40,420 nucleotides of DNA from Methanoregulaceae archaeon (GCA_021371995.1 JAJFVA010000007.1:1-40420), one strand, 5' to 3'. Positions 1-8,735 are shown, counted from the first letter of the stretch. Numbers and translations: made by a program. The notes: generated by a model from the sequence alone, not told the origin.

Positions 1-722
1 TCATGACCCATCTCGGCTGAAATCGATGTTACCGCGCTCTTTACCCCCTCGAGATCCTGGGGGGAGATGTTGACATCAACGCCTATCCCGAGCAGGCAGT
101 AGTGGATATCGTCTGCCTCGGCAAAAAGCTCAAGAAGAAGACCGGCGACTTTTTTATCCCCGATATAGATGTCATTCGGCCACTTGATAAGAGCCCCCAG
201 ATCAAACTCCTTCCTTATTGCACGGGCGACAGCAACCGACCCGGCCATCGTCACCATAAAGACGCGATCGATTGGGATGCGGGGCTTAAGCACGATCGTG
301 ATCCAGACACCCCCCATCGGTGAAACCCAGGAGCGGCCGAGCCTGCCTATCCCTCCCGTCTGTTCCTCGGCGATGATGACCATCCCGTGGAGCAGTCCGG
401 CATCCCCCTCACTCGCGAGCTGCTTGCCAACCCAGATCGTGGAGGGTGTATTCTCGAAATACCGTATCTTCTTACCGATGAAGCTGGTCCGGAGTTTTTT
501 ATGGACCTCGTAAGGGAGAAGCCTGTTGCTTTTCTTTGTGAGGCGGTATCCCTCCTTCTGGGATGCAGAGATCTCATAGCCCATGCTGATGAGTTCTTTT
601 ACATGTTTCCAGACTGCTGAACGCGAGATTCCCAGCCTGCTGCTGATATACTCTCCGGATACCGGACCTTCTCCTTCCTCAAGCACCTCAAGGACTTTAA
701 ACGCCGCGTCGTACATCCTCAT
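1..722 (-). CDS. birA: Bifunctional biotin-[acetyl-CoA-carboxylase] ligase / repressor BirA, C-terminus cut by the window edge
   Basis: Transfers biotin, via biotinyl-AMP, to the biotin-carrier lysine of a carboxylase (probably pyruvate carboxylase in a methanogen). Residues 1-65 form a winged helix-turn-helix (SGEYISSRLGISRSAVWKHV), so this is the two-domain, possibly DNA-binding class. The catalytic domain shows the biotin-AMP loop GGIGRLGRSW, the KWPND motif and KVAGLLLE. About 240 codons are visible of a usual ~320, so the C-terminal domain lies outside the window. The start ATG overlaps the stop of the DUF2111 gene (TAATG), which implies translational coupling in the rtcB-DUF2111-birA operon. 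Confidence 0.93.
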   Translation of the reverse strand, partial: MRMYDAAFKVLEVLEEGEGPVSGEYISSRLGISRSAVWKHVKELISMGYEISASQKEGYRLTKKSNRLLPYEVHKKLRTSFIGKKIRYFENTPSTIWVGKQLASEGDAGLLHGMVIIAEEQTGGIGRLGRSWVSPMGGVWITIVLKPRIPIDRVFMVTMAGSVAVARAIRKEFDLGALIKWPNDIYIGDKKVAGLLLELFAEADDIHYCLLGIGVDVNISPQDLEGVKSAVTSISAEMGH

Positions 723-1162
723 TACCTTTTTGCCATGATCTGTTCACCAGGGAGAGGACACGGATCCTTACCGCACACCTGCTCAAGAATCAGGGACTGG
801 TGCTCCATCAGTGTCGCCAGGTCAAATATTCCGGTAATATCCACGACCCCGATCGCAACGATCACCTCCCCTTTCCCATCGCGGATCGGACTTACCACGA
901 CAGGGACTCCTTTGTATGAACCTGACTTGGGGGTCACTTTCATGACCTGGTTCTCTCGCAGTACCTGTTCAAGCACCGGCCCGCTGTATTCTCTGTCCAC
1001 GATACTTCCCGATTCGATACGGATCCCAGGATGCTCCTTCGATCGTGCCGTGATGGGAAGGCGGTTGAGCATCTCATGCAAGGCCATTCCCACAGGTAGC
1101 AGGTCATCGGCAGTCGACGCGGATGAAATGATGTAGCGGTTCATCGGTATTCTCTCATACAA
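722..1162 (-). CDS. DUF2111 family protein
   Basis: A 146-residue soluble protein that I recognise as the methanogen-restricted DUF2111 family; its function is unknown. It shows an internal PVVVSPIRDGKGEVIVAIGV segment, which looks like a PAS/GAF-type beta-sheet core (inference), and a C-terminal helix ending in KR. An alternative start is the second Met at 1,144 (MNRYIISS). It sits between the GATase-like gene (13 bp gap) and birA (1 bp overlap), so it is co-transcribed with RNA-ligation and biotinylation genes. Family assignment is from memory of the pattern. Confidence 0.72.
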   Translation of the reverse strand: MYERIPMNRYIISSASTADDLLPVGMALHEMLNRLPITARSKEHPGIRIESGSIVDREYSGPVLEQVLRENQVMKVTPKSGSYKGVPVVVSPIRDGKGEVIVAIGVVDITGIFDLATLMEHQSLILEQVCGKDPCPLPGEQIMAKR

Positions 1163-1175
1163 TCCAAGCTTCCAG

Positions 1176-1751
1176 TCAAAATAATGTTTCCTCCGGAGCT
1201 GAACAGAAATTTTTCAGAAAAGTCCTTGAAGGGTATTCATGGACCGTGGTCACAACAATTTCCCCATCCCCTACGCGCTGAATAACAAGGACTGGTTTCC
1301 CGCACGATGACGCAACTACGGAGGCCTCCTGATCGGTAAAATACCCGTCACATTCAATATTACTGGTATCATGGCCTTCCAGAAGGGCAGAACAGGGATG
1401 GGACGGATCAAACTCAAGATTCCGGTTCCCATAGTCATGGTGATATCTGACCCTGATTGGCAGCCAATCGTATGCATCCTCCCGTTCCGATGCTGCACCA
1501 AACACGAGCAGGTGGCCCCCTTCAGAGACAAAACGCCGGATGCGGGAGGAGGAGGCTTTTAGTGCGGGGAGCAGACAGGAATATGCCGGATTGGCAAACC
1601 CGGTGGGGATTATCAGGGCGGCAAACCTCCCCCTGTAGAACGGGGCTGCGATCATATGGGGCGTGATGTGCTCGCAAGGGATCCCGCAATCCTCAACATA
1701 GCGGGAGAAGAGCATCTTTGAGTCCCAGATGAGGCCTGACTTGCAGATCAC
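1176..1751 (-). CDS. GATase1-like / BPL_N-like protein of unknown function
   Basis: A 191-residue protein with the Rossmann-like pattern of class I glutamine-amidotransferase-like proteins: a strand then LIIPTGFANPAY, a helix, and VSEGGHLLVFGAASE. This resembles the BPL_N domain found next to biotin ligases. No catalytic Cys in a nucleophile-elbow context is visible, so it may be a non-enzymatic or binding member. The start ATG overlaps the RtcB stop (ATGA), so it is translationally coupled to rtcB. The ending, HEYPSRTFLKNF, is typical of this group. Annotation as an amidase would be over-reach. Confidence 0.6.
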   Translation of the reverse strand: MICKSGLIWDSKMLFSRYVEDCGIPCEHITPHMIAAPFYRGRFAALIIPTGFANPAYSCLLPALKASSSRIRRFVSEGGHLLVFGAASEREDAYDWLPIRVRYHHDYGNRNLEFDPSHPCSALLEGHDTSNIECDGYFTDQEASVVASSCGKPVLVIQRVGDGEIVVTTVHEYPSRTFLKNFCSAPEETLF

Positions 1752-3181
1752 CCTTTGATCACTCCCAGCGGGACGACCCTTGCGACAAGCCGGGATATCC
1801 CGGCAGAATCAACCACCCTGACCACCTCGGCGCTCGGCTTGTAGACCTCAGGGGCTTCATCCGCTATTGCACCGTCATGCGGAGCCCTGACAATAATCCC
1901 ATCAGCAGCGAGTGCATCTTTCACTTTACGGCCGGAAAGCACCTTCTTGGCTTTTATGCGGCTCATGACCCTGCCTGATCCATGGCATGTACTTCCGAAT
2001 GTCCGCTCCATGGCACCACGGGTCCCATGCAGGAGAAACGATGATGTCCCCATACTCCCGGGAATGATCACCGGTTGACCCCAGGGTGCATACTCGCCCG
2101 GCAGGTCAGGAGCCCCGGGGCCGAATGCACGGGTAGCACCTTTCCTGTGCACGCACAGCTGCATCCGCCTGCCGTCAACATTATGTTCTTCCAGCTTGGC
2201 CACGTTATGGGCAACATCGTAGACAAGTGGCATCTCTTCATACAGTATGTGAAACATCTCCGAGAATACCTGCCGGACCATATGCATGATCACCTGCCGG
2301 TTCGCCCATGCATAGTTTGATGATGCTGCCATCGCACCGAAATATGCTTCTCCTTCCGGGGAGGTAAGGGGGGCACAGGCAAGTTGCCGGTCCGGGAGAG
2401 ATATTCCATATTTTTTTGTTGCCCCCTCAAGAACTTTCAGGTGTTCAGTGCAGACCTGATGTCCAAGTCCCCTTGAACCGCAGTGGATCATCACGCAGAT
2501 CTGGCCTGGAGTGAGGCCAAACGCTTTTGCAACATCTTCCTGATAAATCTCCCGGACTGCCTGAATCTCCAGAAAATGATTTCCTGCGCCAAGAGTCCCG
2601 CTTTGTGGCATTCCACGCTGGCGGGCTTTGGCAGAAACTGCGGCCGGATCCGCACCGGCCATCGCTCCCTGCTCCTCACAATGGACCAGGTCACTCTCGA
2701 TGCCAAAACCCTGGCGGACAGCCCACCGGGCTCCTCCCGTGAGCATCCCGTCAAGCTCCTTTTGAGTAAGCCGAAGACTGCTCTTTGCCCCCACCCCGGT
2801 TGGTACCGCATTGAAGAGACGTTCGATAAGTTCCCGTTTTTTGGTGAGATCCTTTTCAGAGAGTGGGGTAGTGAGAATCCGGACACCGCAGTTGATATCA
2901 AATCCTACCCCCCCGGGGGATATCACGCCATCCTCGATAGAAAATGCTGCCACCCCCCCGATGGGAAACCCGTATCCCCAGTGAATATCAGGCATTGCAA
3001 GGGAGTTTTTCACGATCCCTGGCATCGTGGCAACGTTTGCCAGCTGTTGCACAGCACCTTCCTCCAGTGTTTCAGCGAGCTCGTCGGATAGGAAAAATCT
3101 CCCCGGTACACGCATGCCCGGCACATACCCGACCGGAACCTCCCATTCAAACGGAGCGAGACGCTTTACTCCCTGAAGCAT
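1748..3181 (-). CDS. rtcB: tRNA-splicing ligase RtcB (3'-phosphate/5'-hydroxyl RNA ligase)
   Basis: Joins tRNA halves after intron removal, using GTP and Mn2+ through a covalent histidine-GMP intermediate. The 477-residue length matches archaeal RtcB without an intein. Visible motifs: GVGFDINCGVRIL near residue 95 (metal-binding Cys), GAGNHFLEIQ, MIHCGSRGLGHQ, VHRKGATRAFGPG (the guanylylated His region), PGSMGTSSFLL and STCHGSGR. Archease lies 6 bp upstream on the same strand, the usual pairing, because archease promotes turnover of RtcB. Confidence 0.97.
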   Translation of the reverse strand: MLQGVKRLAPFEWEVPVGYVPGMRVPGRFFLSDELAETLEEGAVQQLANVATMPGIVKNSLAMPDIHWGYGFPIGGVAAFSIEDGVISPGGVGFDINCGVRILTTPLSEKDLTKKRELIERLFNAVPTGVGAKSSLRLTQKELDGMLTGGARWAVRQGFGIESDLVHCEEQGAMAGADPAAVSAKARQRGMPQSGTLGAGNHFLEIQAVREIYQEDVAKAFGLTPGQICVMIHCGSRGLGHQVCTEHLKVLEGATKKYGISLPDRQLACAPLTSPEGEAYFGAMAASSNYAWANRQVIMHMVRQVFSEMFHILYEEMPLVYDVAHNVAKLEEHNVDGRRMQLCVHRKGATRAFGPGAPDLPGEYAPWGQPVIIPGSMGTSSFLLHGTRGAMERTFGSTCHGSGRVMSRIKAKKVLSGRKVKDALAADGIIVRAPHDGAIADEAPEVYKPSAEVVRVVDSAGISRLVARVVPLGVIKG

Positions 3182-3187
3182 GACTCT

Positions 3188-3595
3188 TCACACATCAAAG
3201 ATGACCTCAAGTATATAAGAATCGTGTTCACGGACAATTGTAAGGTCAGAGTAAGAGATTCCCTTCACCTCCCGGCCGCTGGTGTGTTTCTCCCTGGAGA
3301 AAGGTTCTCCGAGAAGATCAGCCGAGAGATGATTCCCCGTAATCCGAACCTCCGCACCAGAGATAACTAACTCCTCCACATCGGAAATATAGAGCAGTTC
3401 TGATAGGAAACCATGGAGAAGGGAAACGGGATCATCAGCATCCATTTCGATGTGCCGGCAAATATTCCCGGGGTCGATGGTCCCGTACAGTACTGTCATG
3501 AGGGCCCGGGCAGCATCTGAAAAAAGTCCTTCAAGGGTTGATGCCTTCACCCGCATCCGGATATCAGCGGTATGTTCCAGTTCTTCAAAGCTCAT
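3188..3595 (-). CDS. Archease, RtcB activator
   Basis: Small acidic protein that stimulates guanylylation and multiple turnover of RtcB. The family opening MSFEELEHTADIRMRV is clear and fixes the start at 3,595. A reading frame extends upstream to 3,625, but the extra MRLMRSPPAR overlaps the previous gene and is not family-like. Acidic metal-binding positions are visible in HTADI and DADDPVSLLHGFLSELLY. The 135 residues fit the family. It lies immediately upstream of rtcB and overlaps the 99-aa gene by 11 bp. Confidence 0.95.
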   Translation of the reverse strand: MSFEELEHTADIRMRVKASTLEGLFSDAARALMTVLYGTIDPGNICRHIEMDADDPVSLLHGFLSELLYISDVEELVISGAEVRITGNHLSADLLGEPFSREKHTSGREVKGISYSDLTIVREHDSYILEVIFDV

Positions 3596-3884
3596 GCGGG
3601 CAGGGGGGCTCCTCATCAATCTCATCCATGAAGTAAGGTATCATGCCCATATGGATGGTCGATAGATATCGTGCCTGATGGATCGAGACAAAGATGGTGT
3701 AATCCCCGGAAGGGATCTGAATATCCGTTGGTTTCGGGGGTTTAATGCTTATTGGTAAGAGGATCGGACCTCCGCATGAAGTGGAAATGCGAAAATCGCA
3801 CTGGCGCTTCATGATAAACGCTGACACCTCATCAGTGACTCGTATATCTCCGATCGAAAAATGGTTACTTTCCCGGGCGTGCAT
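3585..3884 (-). CDS. Conserved-looking hypothetical protein upstream of archease
   Basis: A 99-residue ORF I do not recognise. It begins MHARESNHFSIGD, has a beta-rich middle with SCGGPILLPISIKPPKPTD, and ends in an acidic, proline- and cysteine-containing tail (DEIDEEPPCPHEL). Its last codons overlap the archease start, and the preceding GTGAG provides a plausible ribosome-binding site, which argues that it is translated and coupled to archease-rtcB. No membrane segment or signal peptide. Function unknown; a role linked to RNA ligation is only a context guess. Confidence 0.6.
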   Translation of the reverse strand: MHARESNHFSIGDIRVTDEVSAFIMKRQCDFRISTSCGGPILLPISIKPPKPTDIQIPSGDYTIFVSIHQARYLSTIHMGMIPYFMDEIDEEPPCPHEL

Positions 3885-3934
3885 GCTATGCTCACATCAT
3901 GAGCAGGCAATCCTAAAAAAAGTAATCCTGTGTT

Positions 3935-4243
3935 TCAGCTGACAATCCTCGCAACCATTCCTGCGTACTGCTCCTTTAAAGAGTAGACGCTGCAGGATCC
4001 CTCACGGTTTTTAGTCACATGGAGAATGCCGATCTTAGATGCGATGATTCCCACCATCGCTGCAACTGAGTGATAGCTGATGGAGAATTTCCTTGCGAGG
4101 ATCTCAAAAATCTCTGCAATGGTCAGACACTTCAAGCGAATGAAAAGCTGCAGGAGTGCACGCCGGACACCGGTCCTGTCACGGGAAAGATAGTTCTTAA
4201 GTCGTGTCTCAATGACCGTTTTGATCTCGTGAGGAGATCTCAT
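3935..4243 (-). CDS. DUF2551 family winged-helix protein
   Basis: A 102-residue protein that I recognise as DUF2551, found in methanogens. It shows RDRTGVRRALLQLFIR, then a helix-turn-helix-like FEILARKFSISYHSVAAMVG, then a wing-like YSLKEQYA end, so a DNA-binding role is likely (inference). A TATA-like box at 4,263-4,274 lies about 26 bp upstream of the ATG, which predicts an almost leaderless transcript. It is divergent from secF-secD, and a regulatory link to secretion is possible but unproven. Confidence 0.75.
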   Translation of the reverse strand: MRSPHEIKTVIETRLKNYLSRDRTGVRRALLQLFIRLKCLTIAEIFEILARKFSISYHSVAAMVGIIASKIGILHVTKNREGSCSVYSLKEQYAGMVARIVS

Positions 4244-4386
4244 AGTGAGCTAATACCACCAAGTTTATATAATATTTTTGCTTTTTTCCCGCACCGATCC
4301 GGGTTCAGCTAAATGCTTTGACTGAAGAGGAGTTCCCATACCCACTATCTAAAGCCTTTTAATTGTGCGTTACGAACCTTATTGAT
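4244..4386. promoter_or_regulatory. Divergent promoter region between DUF2551 and secF
   Basis: Two TATA-like boxes face outward. One at 4,263-4,274 (read on the minus strand) is about 26 bp from the DUF2551 ATG. The other at 4,356-4,363 (plus strand) is about 26 bp from the secF ATG at 4,387. Both spacings match archaeal TATA-to-start distances and imply leaderless mRNAs, consistent with the missing ribosome-binding sites. Confidence 0.6.
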
Positions 4387-5241
4387 ATGGGATTTATCAA
4401 TTACGATGTGAACCGTTATACCCCGCGGCAGATGGTGGTAATCCCCCTGGTTCTCCTGATACTATCCCTTGCGGTGCTCGGCTACAATATGGCAACCACA
4501 GGCATGCCGGTAACACCGGGAATGGATTTTTCCGGGGGGACTGCGGTCACAGTATTCACTTCGGATAGCCCTGACAGCCTCAGGGCTACGTTTTCGGGAT
4601 ACCCGCTGATCAGTATTGGCGAAGGTGTCAACAATGGGAAATACCTCAAATTCGGGCCAATGGATGATGATTCTCTCCAGTCCCTTGCTACCCTGATCGA
4701 TGAGCGCTACCCTGATGCAAAGATAGACCAAATCGGTGCTTCATTCGGGGAGACCCTCCAGCATCAGGCGGCAGTTGCCCTTGTGTTATCGTTTATCGGA
4801 ATGGCAATCGTCGTATTCGTTGCATTCCGGACCTTCGTGCCTTCAGGCGCAGTCGTGCTCTCAGCATTTGCCGACATTGTCATGACTGCCGCGGTGATGA
4901 CTGTTGTCGGGATTGAACTCTCCCTTCCGACTACTGCAGCCCTTCTCATGCTGATTGGTTACTCGGTGGACAGCGATATTCTCCTCACGATGCGGGTACT
5001 CAAGCGTCAGGGAAAGCTTGACGAGAAACTTGCCGGCGCTTTTCGTACCGGCATCATCATGACAACCACCACCCTTGCCGCCGTGGCCGCAATGTGGGCT
5101 GTTACCTACTTTGGAAATGTTCCGGTTATTCCTGAAATATCCGCCGTCTTGTTCATTGGCCTCCTGATTGACATGATGAACACCTGGCTGACCAATGCTG
5201 GTATCATCAAGTGGTACATGCTCGGGAGGGGAACGAAATGA
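4387..5241 (+). CDS. secF: Protein-export membrane protein SecF (archaeal)
   Basis: Accessory subunit of the Sec translocon that supports late translocation. 284 residues. It shows an N-terminal membrane segment (MVVIPLVLLILSLAVLGY), the SecDF signature DFSGGTAV in the extracytoplasmic domain, and about five C-terminal membrane segments including ADIVMTAAVM and YSVDSDILLTMRVL. The frame opens at a TTG at 4,363, but MGFINYDVNRYTPRQ at 4,387 matches archaeal SecF starts. It overlaps secD by 4 bp (ATGA). No SecA is expected in archaea. Confidence 0.95.
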   Translation: MGFINYDVNRYTPRQMVVIPLVLLILSLAVLGYNMATTGMPVTPGMDFSGGTAVTVFTSDSPDSLRATFSGYPLISIGEGVNNGKYLKFGPMDDDSLQSLATLIDERYPDAKIDQIGASFGETLQHQAAVALVLSFIGMAIVVFVAFRTFVPSGAVVLSAFADIVMTAAVMTVVGIELSLPTTAALLMLIGYSVDSDILLTMRVLKRQGKLDEKLAGAFRTGIIMTTTTLAAVAAMWAVTYFGNVPVIPEISAVLFIGLLIDMMNTWLTNAGIIKWYMLGRGTK

Positions 5242-6695
5242 ACAAGAAGGAACTTATCGCCCTGCTGAAAAACTGGCAGGTGGCGCTTCTTGTCATCCTA
5301 GTGATCGCGTCCTTATTCCTGATCTATCCCCATGTTGAAGATGAGAAACTCACCACAAACCTCCAGTACGGGCTTGATCTCTCTGACGGGACATGGCTTC
5401 AGATGGAATTCCAGGCAGAGGTCGTGGGCTTTGAGACCGAAAGGCCTGTTGGGGAGTTTTTAGCAGACCTCCAGAAGAAGCTCGACGCAGAGATCTACCT
5501 TGTTGAAGAAGATAAAATGGAGATCCGGACGTTCTATACCCGCGAGCAGCTCGAAACCGCTTTCGAAGAATCGGGTGGAAGACTGACCAGTTACGAGCAG
5601 GGGGTCTCCAAAGAGACGGCAGAGCAGGTCAAGAAAATTCTCGAAGACAAGCTCAATGCACTCGGCACAAAGGATGCAAAAGTCAACCCGCTTACCGGAC
5701 TATCAGGAGTCTCACACTATGTCAGGGTCGAACTTGCAGGAGTGAGCCTGAGCCAGGCCAAGGACATTGTCGGAAAGCAGGGCAGGTTTGAGATACGGAT
5801 CCATACAACGGGAAATGCGACCGAGCATATCCTGTACGGCGATGCTATCAATACTGTTGGTGTGCCAAGTCAGAATCCTCCCGGAAGCAATTCGTGGGGG
5901 GTCTCATTCACACTCACAGAAGAAGGAGCAATCCAGCTCCGGGATGGTGCGATTCAGTACGGGGCAACGACCAATCCCGATCAACACTACCTCGAGATGC
6001 TACTGGACGGTAGAGTAGTGTATTCTGCCCCCCTTTCACCGGATCTTGCAGCAAAGCTCCAGGTTGACCCGATCCGGGAGCTTTACGCTTCCACTGGAAC
6101 CGGCCAAGTAGCCTTGAACGATGCCAAGAACCTCGAAATACATCTCAGGGCAGGAGCTCTGCCAGTAGAAGTGAAAGTGGCCGGATCAGGGTATGTACCG
6201 GCAGCACTTTCAGATTATTTCAAGACTATGGCGGTGGTCGCGTTCATCATTGCAGTCATCGCGGTGGGTATTGTGGTGTTCCTTCGCTATCGGGAACCAG
6301 CAATCGTGCTCCCCATGATCGGCATCAATCTGTCTGAGATCGTGATCCTGCTCGGAATCGCAGCAGTCATCCAGCAGCAGCTGGATCTGGCCGCAATTGC
6401 GGGTCTGATTGCAGTGCTCGGTACGGGCATCGACCAGCTGGTAATTATCACTGACGAGATTCTCCATGAAGGAAGGGTCCCGTCCCCGAATATCTACCAA
6501 AAGCGCCTTACAAGGGCGGTCGGCATCATCATGGTTTCAGCTGCAACGGTTATCATTGCAATGCTCCCGCTCGCCCTGATGGATCTCTCAACACTCCGCG
6601 GGTTTGCAATTATCACCATACTTGGGGTCCTTATCGGAGTACTGATCACGAGGCCGGCATATGGCAAGATAATCATGGCGATCCTTTCCAAATAA
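5238..6695 (+). CDS. secD: Protein-export membrane protein SecD (archaeal)
   Basis: Partner of SecF. 485 residues from MNKKELIALLKNW; an earlier in-frame ATG at 5,211 is internal to secF, while the 5,238 ATG follows GGGAGGGG and overlaps the secF stop. It has an N-terminal membrane segment, the LQYGLDLSDGTWLQME motif, a large external domain, and a C-terminal bundle with VLGTGIDQLVIITDEIL carrying the conserved acidic residue. The order secF-secD is the usual archaeal one. Confidence 0.95.
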   Translation: MNKKELIALLKNWQVALLVILVIASLFLIYPHVEDEKLTTNLQYGLDLSDGTWLQMEFQAEVVGFETERPVGEFLADLQKKLDAEIYLVEEDKMEIRTFYTREQLETAFEESGGRLTSYEQGVSKETAEQVKKILEDKLNALGTKDAKVNPLTGLSGVSHYVRVELAGVSLSQAKDIVGKQGRFEIRIHTTGNATEHILYGDAINTVGVPSQNPPGSNSWGVSFTLTEEGAIQLRDGAIQYGATTNPDQHYLEMLLDGRVVYSAPLSPDLAAKLQVDPIRELYASTGTGQVALNDAKNLEIHLRAGALPVEVKVAGSGYVPAALSDYFKTMAVVAFIIAVIAVGIVVFLRYREPAIVLPMIGINLSEIVILLGIAAVIQQQLDLAAIAGLIAVLGTGIDQLVIITDEILHEGRVPSPNIYQKRLTRAVGIIMVSAATVIIAMLPLALMDLSTLRGFAIITILGVLIGVLITRPAYGKIIMAILSK

Positions 6696-6749
6696 CCTAA
6701 TAACAATCTTTATCTTCTTTTTCCACCGACCACTCTGGAGGTAATGCAG

Positions 6750-7022
6750 ATGGGAAAACCGGTAGTGCTGGACTTTTTTGCAGATTGGTGCGGGCCATGC
6801 AGGAGACAGGGGCCTTATCTCGAAGAGCTCAAGAAGAATATGGGTGAAAAAATCGAGATCCGGAAGATCGATGTGGATCAGAATATGGATCTCGCCAACA
6901 AGTACGGAATCAGGGTTGTGCCCACCCTCATCATCGAAAAGGATGGGAAAGTGGTGAGGACGCTGGAAGGGGTTACCAGCGCTGACTCACTCGAATCTAT
7001 GCTCCTGCCGCTGGTGGAATAG
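6750..7022 (+). CDS. Thioredoxin / glutaredoxin-like protein
   Basis: Small disulfide oxidoreductase with the classical active site WCGPC (Cys14 and Cys17), the IDVDQNMDLANKYGI strand-helix, and the cis-Pro region VVPTLIIEKDGK. 90 residues. An ATG exists at 6,744, but it lies only 2 nt after GGAGGT, whereas the ATG at 6,750 has an 8-nt spacing, so MGKPVVLDFF is preferred. fno follows without any gap, suggesting a shared redox role (F420H2 to NADPH to thiol systems; inference). Confidence 0.93.
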   Translation: MGKPVVLDFFADWCGPCRRQGPYLEELKKNMGEKIEIRKIDVDQNMDLANKYGIRVVPTLIIEKDGKVVRTLEGVTSADSLESMLLPLVE

Positions 7023-7673
7023 GTGAAGATTGGCATTGTTGGCGGCACAGGAGATATTGGTGAGGGCATCGCGATGCGCCTGTCTCCCAACCACGATGTG
7101 GTTATCGGTTCCCGCGATGAAGATAAAGCGGTGGAGTCGAGTGATGCCTGTTATGCAACCGTCACAAAACTGGGCCTGCCCTGCTTTGTGAGCGGCTACT
7201 CTAACCAGGAAGCAGTTGATCGCTCAGATATCGTCATCCTGGCTATCCCGTTCAGGCACGTTGAACCAACTCTTGCCTCTCTCCATGGCTTTGAAAAAAA
7301 GATCGTGATATCCCCTGTAAACCCGATGGAAAAAAGAGATTTCTTTGTCTATACTCCCCCCAAAGAAGGATCGGCTGCGCTGCTTGTCAGAAAACTGCTC
7401 CCTGGGGAAACAAGGCTCTGTTCGGCATTCAATACGGTGGCGGCAAACAAGTGGAAGGCACTTACTGAACCGCTCGACCTGGCAGTACCGGTCTGTGGCG
7501 ATGACCCCGTGTCAAAAGCCACGGTACTTGATATTGTCAGTAGTATTCCCGGGGTGAAAGCATATGATGCCGGGCCGCTTGCAGTCTCCTGCATGGTAGA
7601 GTGCCTCACGCCGCTGCTCCTGAACATAGCACGGTTTAACAAAATGAAGGATGTCGGGATCCAGTTCAGGTAA
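7023..7673 (+). CDS. fno: F420H2:NADP oxidoreductase (Fno / NpdG)
   Basis: Transfers hydride between reduced coenzyme F420 and NADP+, supplying NADPH in methanogens. 216 residues. The N-terminal Rossmann loop GIVGGTGDIGEGIAMRL is followed by GSRDEDKA (NADP phosphate contact region), VILAIPFRH, VSPVNPM and FNTVAANKW, all familiar in Fno. The start is a GTG directly after the thioredoxin TAG, so the two are translationally linked. Confidence 0.93.
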   Translation: MKIGIVGGTGDIGEGIAMRLSPNHDVVIGSRDEDKAVESSDACYATVTKLGLPCFVSGYSNQEAVDRSDIVILAIPFRHVEPTLASLHGFEKKIVISPVNPMEKRDFFVYTPPKEGSAALLVRKLLPGETRLCSAFNTVAANKWKALTEPLDLAVPVCGDDPVSKATVLDIVSSIPGVKAYDAGPLAVSCMVECLTPLLLNIARFNKMKDVGIQFR

Positions 7674-7690
7674 ACTCCAACCACTTTTTT

Positions 7691-8232
7691 ATGATGGCTG
7701 CAGGGGAGATCGGGCAGGAATTCAGCCGGATTGGCAGTCGAATTTTTACCGAGTCATTAGTCGGCGCGAATTTCGGAAACATGAGCCTTCGCTCGGGTGA
7801 CGGATTTTATATCACCCGTAACGGGTCAGATCTGGATATTCCGGAGGAACCTGTATATGTACCGCCTGAGGGGCCGGTCCCGGATCAGGTTCAAGCGAGT
7901 ACCGGGTTCACTGGCAGATTTACAAAATGACCGCCTACCATGCCGTTGTCCATACCCGCCCGCCCCATGCCATCGCTCTCTCTTTATCGAATGACAGTAT
8001 TATTCCGGTTGATACTGAAGGGATCATGTTCTGCCCCATCCTGCCTGTTGTGGAGGGAAAGCCTGGCAGTGAGGAACTGGCGGTGAATATTACTCGGGGC
8101 CTTCTCTTTTCCGGTGTCGCGATAGCCCGGGGTCACGGCACTTTTGCCGGGGGTAATAACCTTGATGAGGCATATATTCGCACCTCCCTTGCAGAGCACA
8201 GTTGCCGTATCCTGAACATCATCGGAAAATAA
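7691..8232 (+). pseudogene. Class II (fuculose-phosphate-type) aldolase, frameshifted
   Basis: Two frames together make one class II aldolase/adducin-type protein of ~180 residues. The first (7,691 to 7,930) gives the N-terminus with VGANFGNMSLR and FYITRNGSDLD. The second reads SSEYRVHWQIYKMTAYHAV from about 7,891 and ends at 8,232 with ARGHGTFAGG. The break is at 7,889-7,890; one extra base there would restore QASSEYRVH. The metal-ligand motif is HTRPPH, whereas the family usually has His-x-His, so a zinc ligand is also lost. A decaying gene is more likely than a sequencing error alone. It follows fno by 17 bp. Confidence 0.82.
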
Positions 8233-8368
8233 CATTCAGGACGGTCTTTTTTAAGGTCATCCATACCAGGAATTCCAGGTAATCATATTTGTTGATACCC
8301 CTCTCCGGCAGAGTGGGTTTAATACCGGAACAGGTACAGAAAGATGTACAGGAAAATCGAGGTTGCAC

Positions 8369-8707
8369 ATGGGTTCTCTCGAGGATAAGGTTGCCCGCCT
8401 CAGTCAGGAACAAAGAAGCGAGGCTGAGACGTTCATCGACTTTCTGCTCCAGAAGAGCGGGTCTGCCCAGCCTGGTCTGACCCGGGATCCTTTCCTGGCT
8501 TCTGAACCTGCATCCCAGGCTGCACCACCTATCATCATGGCTGATGAACTTCATTCCCGCCCGGTTGTTACCCATTCAAATGACCATCTCCCATCAATGG
8601 GAGATCTACAGGGGAGGGACACATCTCATACCACTGATGAGCGGTCATACCCGGGTAATCGATTAAAACGGAAAGACCCCGGGCTCCTGCTCGATTGGAT
8701 TGATTGA
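8369..8707 (+). CDS. Hypothetical protein with helical N-terminus
   Basis: 112 residues from MGSLEDKV. The ATG at 8,369 is preceded by GAGG at proper spacing; a TTG at 8,363 is also in frame. The first 30 residues (VARLSQEQRSEAETFIDFLL) resemble the helical module of DUF2281-like small proteins. The middle is low-complexity (proline, serine, histidine) and probably disordered, and the C-terminus ends in LLLDWID, a possible short binding peptide. A strong terminator follows. Function unknown. Confidence 0.55.
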   Translation: MGSLEDKVARLSQEQRSEAETFIDFLLQKSGSAQPGLTRDPFLASEPASQAAPPIIMADELHSRPVVTHSNDHLPSMGDLQGRDTSHTTDERSYPGNRLKRKDPGLLLDWID

Positions 8708-8735
8708 TAATACAAAGGTCTGCCTTCGCATCCGG

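Noticed and set aside
2483-3091. 202-codon plus-strand ORF opposite rtcB
   Set aside because: Antisense shadow; rtcB on the minus strand carries all catalytic motifs.
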